Positions 61,205-64,000 of a DNA stretch of 64,000 bases are shown one piece after another. Origin of the DNA: Oxyruncus cristatus (taxonomy: Eukaryota > Chordata > Aves > Passeriformes > Cotingidae); NCBI GenBank assembly GCA_013399855.1, contig VXAY01005987.1, forward strand, positions 1,776,907 to 1,840,906, in the 5' to 3' direction. The notes under the pieces were generated by a model. That model did no database searches. It worked only from the letters and a program-made list of their open reading frames with translations, and was not told where the DNA came from. Each line of letters begins with the position of its first letter. Positions within the stretch are counted from its first letter, which is position 1. The translations under genes were made by a program, and so were the position numbers.

Positions 61205-61865
61205 AAGGGAACCCTGCTCCAGATCTATTAGATGAGATGTCATCAATGTATTTGAAAAACCTCTTTTTTATTGTCCCCTACAACTCTGTCCATCTTCAAT
61301 TCCAGCAGAGTTTTGGCCACACAAATTTTTGCCCTATAGTGGCAAGCAAAATCTCTGAATTCTTCCCATGTCACTTGCTTCCACTGGGCATACACCTTCC
61401 TTTTTTTGCCTTATTTCCAAGATAAGATTCCTGCTCAGACAAGCTGGCCTTCTGCCTCACCTGCTTGATTTCAGACATTTAGGAATTACCTGCTCCTGTG
61501 CACTTAGGAGGTGATGTTTAAAAATTGACCAGCACTGATGGAACCCAATACCTGCAAAAGCCTTTTACCAGGGGACCTGACTTACTAAATCCCTGAGCAG
61601 CCTGAAGTCTGCTCTCTGCGTGTCCAGACTTGAGGTTTTGCTGGCACTTTTCCTGCTGTCAACAGAAATTTTAAACTCAATCACCTCAGGGTCACTGTGG
61701 TCAAGACGGCCACGAGTCTCCACATCACTCACAAGAGCCATTCTGTTGACAAGCAGCAGATCGAGAAGGACATCCTTTCAAGTCAGCTCCCTGAGGACCT
61801 GTTCTGTAAAGTTGTCATCCAGTTTTTTTAGGAATCTTCTGGCCCAAGTTGTACCAGCTGTGTTG
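61205..61865 (-). pseudogene. CR1 ORF2 endonuclease C-terminal and linker remnant
   Basis: The minus strand translates to DLLLVNRMALVSDVETRG (about 61765-61711), then LDHSDPEVIEFKISVDSRK (about 61708-61650). This is the terminal part of the apurinic/apyrimidinic-type endonuclease of CR1 ORF2, where the catalytic Ser-Asp-His triplet is expected; this copy has Ser-Asp-Pro. Further left come LLSAQEQVIPKCLKSS-like and GRRPACLSRNLILEIRQKK-like blocks of the linker, with stops and frame changes. The substitution at the catalytic His and the missing N-terminal half make it inactive. Confidence 0.75.
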
Positions 61866-61867
61866 CG

Positions 61868-62514
61868 TCAGGTCTGTGTATCAGGCTCTCTGTTCCCCTT
61901 AGAAGGGAGTCTCCTAATTACAACTACCTCTCTTTTCCTCTTAACAGAGGATGTTGAGATGCGGGGTACAGGTGACGGTGTTTTAGGAGGTCCCACTACC
62001 CCAGAAAGACTTTTGCCCACCTCATCAATTTTCTGGACTTCTGTTGTAGAAGGCACTAGTCCTACTTGTCAAATTTTCAGGAGAGGAATCTTCCTCCTGG
62101 TATGTGCAGTGACCTGCTTCCAGCCTTCATCTTTAACAGACCCTTGATGAACAGTCCTTTGACTAATTTCCCCGTAGATTTCTGAGTCCACCTGCTTCTC
62201 CACTACAATGGATGGTCCAGCCTCCCAAGACTCTGAAAATAATTGGTCTCTCTCTTGATTGTTTGCACGAAGCCTATTCACTTCCTCCTGTAGCTCCCCC
62301 ACCTGGTGACACAGCTCTTCAACAACAGCATACCCTCCACGAAAGAACTGTCAACCCCAGCCTCACAAAGAGGCATCAGGCACTCCTGGCAACCTGTGAC
62401 CTGGAGAGATGCATCTGCCATCAGCAGGTCTGTCTGGACGAAGGCCTCTGACATGGCTGGTTCAGTAACTCCCGCAGCTCTAAGGGATTGAGCTCTACAG
62501 GCTGTCAACACCAT
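61868..62514 (-). pseudogene. CR1 ORF1 remnant (coiled coil and GDSL esterase)
   Basis: Three minus-strand frames give successive pieces of CR1 ORF1. The 62278-62514 frame has FVQTDLLMADASLQVTGCQE (residues about 26-45), a typical ORF1 N-terminal block. The 62069-62302 frame starts VGELQEEVNRLRANNQE (after the first Met), a short coiled coil. The 61868-62056 frame reaches VVVI just before the esterase motif. The Gly-Asp-Ser-Leu-Leu-Arg-Gly motif itself is legible at 61894-61914, but in another phase, because of a frameshift near 61915. In intact CR1 this protein binds RNA and carries a lipase/esterase-like fold. Here it is broken at two or more places. Confidence 0.8.
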
Positions 62515-62530
62515 AACTGAGGAAGTCTTT

Positions 62531-63608
62531 AGAAGTACCCACCTCTTTCCACTTTAAAGGGCAATGGGAAACTTACTTTAGAAAGACTCATTCAGTCCTC
62601 TTCTCTTCCCAAATATAGGCATCTAAAAATGAGGAATCCTCAAAGCTGGATCTGAGGTGCTCTGGATCTGGGCCAGGGCTTTTATGAACTTATTTTTATG
62701 GAGGAATAGGAAGGGAGGGGAGGATGACAGCACTCAGTGTTAAAATGTTCCAAATTAATGTGTTGCATGGTATAGCACGAATATTGTTGTTGTAAATTTG
62801 TTATTGCTGACAACAAATGGAAGAAAAGAAAATCTCAGCTGTTTACTTTTATGACTGGCCTATTTATCTAAAACCTTACCTGTCTCGCACGGAATTATAG
62901 ATGACTGCTAAATAAGTCATATATATGCATTGCGCCTGAACAAAGTATTGTTGCTAGAGAAAGAAGACATATGGAACTTCCCAGAAGCATAGTGATAACT
63001 CTTCTGCATAGTGATACACTTGGAGATATACTGTGTTGATGCAGACATTGCTAGCATATGCCTGTGATATATTACACTTTACAATCAGGGACTTTTTGAA
63101 ACCTCTAAATCCATCAGGAAATAAATGACAATGGAGAAAGACAGAACAAGGTAAAATAGGACACCACAAGAAATGAACCATTTTGTTGGTGGAACGAATT
63201 GATGCGTCCCAGAAGATGCCCCCACAAAAAGTGTGACCAATTCCTGCTGAGCTGTCTAATAGCATCACTGTACGTCCCACAGATGGTTACAGGCCAAAGG
63301 CTAGAACAGAAAAAGAAGTGACATTCACGAAGGAAGTGGATAGATTTAAGAGATGGAAAAAAGTCACCTAGATTTTTCCTGGTAAGTTCACAGCCCACTG
63401 TTTGCTTTTCAAGACAAAACAAGAATTAACACTTCTGTGTTACTTTGAGTCTTCTTCTGCTTTTGTTAATATCAACGAAGCATAATGGCATTTTGAGGAC
63501 TCTTAATTCAATAGAAGTATCCTTCCTAATGCAAACAAAGTGTGACACTTTTCATATCCTAGTTGTTTGGGGCTTTTTTCAGTATGACCAGAGCTCTGAC
63601 ACAGAACA
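62531..63608. other. Non-coding DNA, no gene recognised
   Basis: Two minus-strand frames overlap at 62954-63280 and 63114-63422. Neither has a domain or known repeat match. The left edge may still include a few bases of CR1 5' UTR. Confidence 0.5.
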
Positions 63609-63760
63609 GGTTTTGGTGGTTGTTTTTTTTGTTTGGTTGGTTGGTTTTTTGTTGTTGTTGTTTGTTTTTCTTTAGGTTTTGTTTTTTTTGTTGGTTTGGT
63701 TTGGTTTGGTTGTTGTTGTTGTTGTTTTCCTGTTTTCTTTTTTTTTCTCTTTTTGTTTCT
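63609..63760 (+). repeat. GTT/GGTTT low-complexity region
   Basis: About 150 bases consist almost only of G and T, as GTT, GGTT, GGTTT and T runs (for example GTTGTTGTTG at 63651-63660 and GGTTTGGTTTGG at 63694-63705). The 120-codon frame across it encodes a Phe/Leu/Trp/Cys-rich peptide that is a by-product of composition and not a membrane protein gene. Confidence 0.9.
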
Positions 63761-64000
63761 ATAAGCGTTAGCGTTAGATTATGTTTGGGAGAGAACCTGA
63801 AGTCTCCTTTCTGCTTTGATCAGCATGAACAACTGTTGGGGTGGAGAAGTGTGGTCAGGCTCACTCAGTTCTCTAAACTGTGGCCAGCATTAAATCTTGC
63901 TCAGAAAGCAGGACCATCAGTATAAAGTGCAAACGTTGACAGAGAATCATGCCCATTTCTGATATGCATAAAGGATCAATTCAGCATAGTAGTTCCTCTT
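63761..64000. other. Window end, nothing recognised
   Basis: The stretch starts with two GCGTTA units (63765-63776) and then ordinary unique-looking DNA to the end of the window. No gene or repeat was identified. Confidence 0.5.

Larger units (their letters stand above)
61205..62530 (-). mobile_element. CR1 antisense copy, ORF1 joined to ORF2 by deletion
   Basis: On the minus strand this holds, in order, the start of CR1 ORF1 (62514 downward), its coiled-coil part, the GDSL-type esterase block (61894-61914), and then directly the second half of the ORF2 endonuclease (about 61865-61670). It continues past that toward the linker before the reverse transcriptase (to about 61205, around the VGDNKK-like block). 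From the known CR1 layout, the rest of ORF1, the start of ORF2 and most of the endonuclease are missing, a deletion of roughly a kilobase. Several frameshifts and stops are present. Unlike the other copies here, it preserves the 5' half of the element. Confidence 0.85.

Noticed and set aside
61620..62147. 175-codon plus-strand frame, the longest in the window
   Set aside because: It is the antisense of CR1 ORF1/ORF2 sequence; the meaningful reading is on the minus strand.
63563..63925. 120-codon hydrophobic frame resembling a membrane protein
   Set aside because: Encoded by GTT/GGTTT low-complexity DNA.
1..64000. tRNA, rRNA, CRISPR, bacterial operon or phage features
   Set aside because: No cloverleaf with A/B boxes, no rRNA sequence, no spaced identical repeats; the sequence is vertebrate nuclear DNA.

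Overview
This window looks like vertebrate nuclear DNA from a bird. The main evidence is several decayed CR1 non-LTR retrotransposons. They include three CR1 3' ends in antisense that begin with the familiar CACAGAATCATAGAATGG-type sequence, three sense copies that end in the (ATTCTGTG)n-type 3' terminus, and pieces of both CR1 open reading frames. The DNA is AT-rich, rich in homopolymer runs, and has one 23-base assembly gap (60371-60393) and one isolated N (6637).

I recognise no host protein-coding gene. No open frame has a known domain, start context and splice structure together. Frames up to about 130 codons in this sequence are what chance gives, or they lie inside CR1 copies. The window is best read as a gene desert or as part of one or more large introns. 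One AT-rich open segment near 60.96-61.11 kb has an exon-like acceptor and donor and is offered only as a candidate.

Layout: 1-12.5 kb is unannotated non-coding DNA with a possible polyadenylation site at 6.83 kb. 12.52-13.99 kb is a sense, 5'-truncated CR1 covering reverse transcriptase to 3' end. 17.48-17.96 kb is an LTR-like stretch holding a strong CTCF-type core. 18.73-18.83 kb holds an old palindromic repeat. 23.98-24.11 kb and 37.16-37.26 kb are short sense CR1 3' ends. 28.28-28.32 kb is a 38-base poly-T run. 37.91-38.58 kb is an antisense CR1 with a large internal deletion. 51.01-52.06 kb is an antisense CR1 split by a probable solo LTR of an endogenous retrovirus with a 5-bp target-site duplication. 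54.83-55.26 kb is another antisense CR1. 61.2-62.53 kb is an antisense CR1 in which ORF1 is joined to ORF2 by deletion. 63.6-63.76 kb is GTT-rich low-complexity DNA.

Nothing here amounts to a new biological system. The most informative structures are the nested solo LTR, the two CR1 copies with internal deletions, the candidate CTCF site, the exact 30-bp tandem duplication beside the assembly gap, and a few stretches whose motif content would merit a conservation check.
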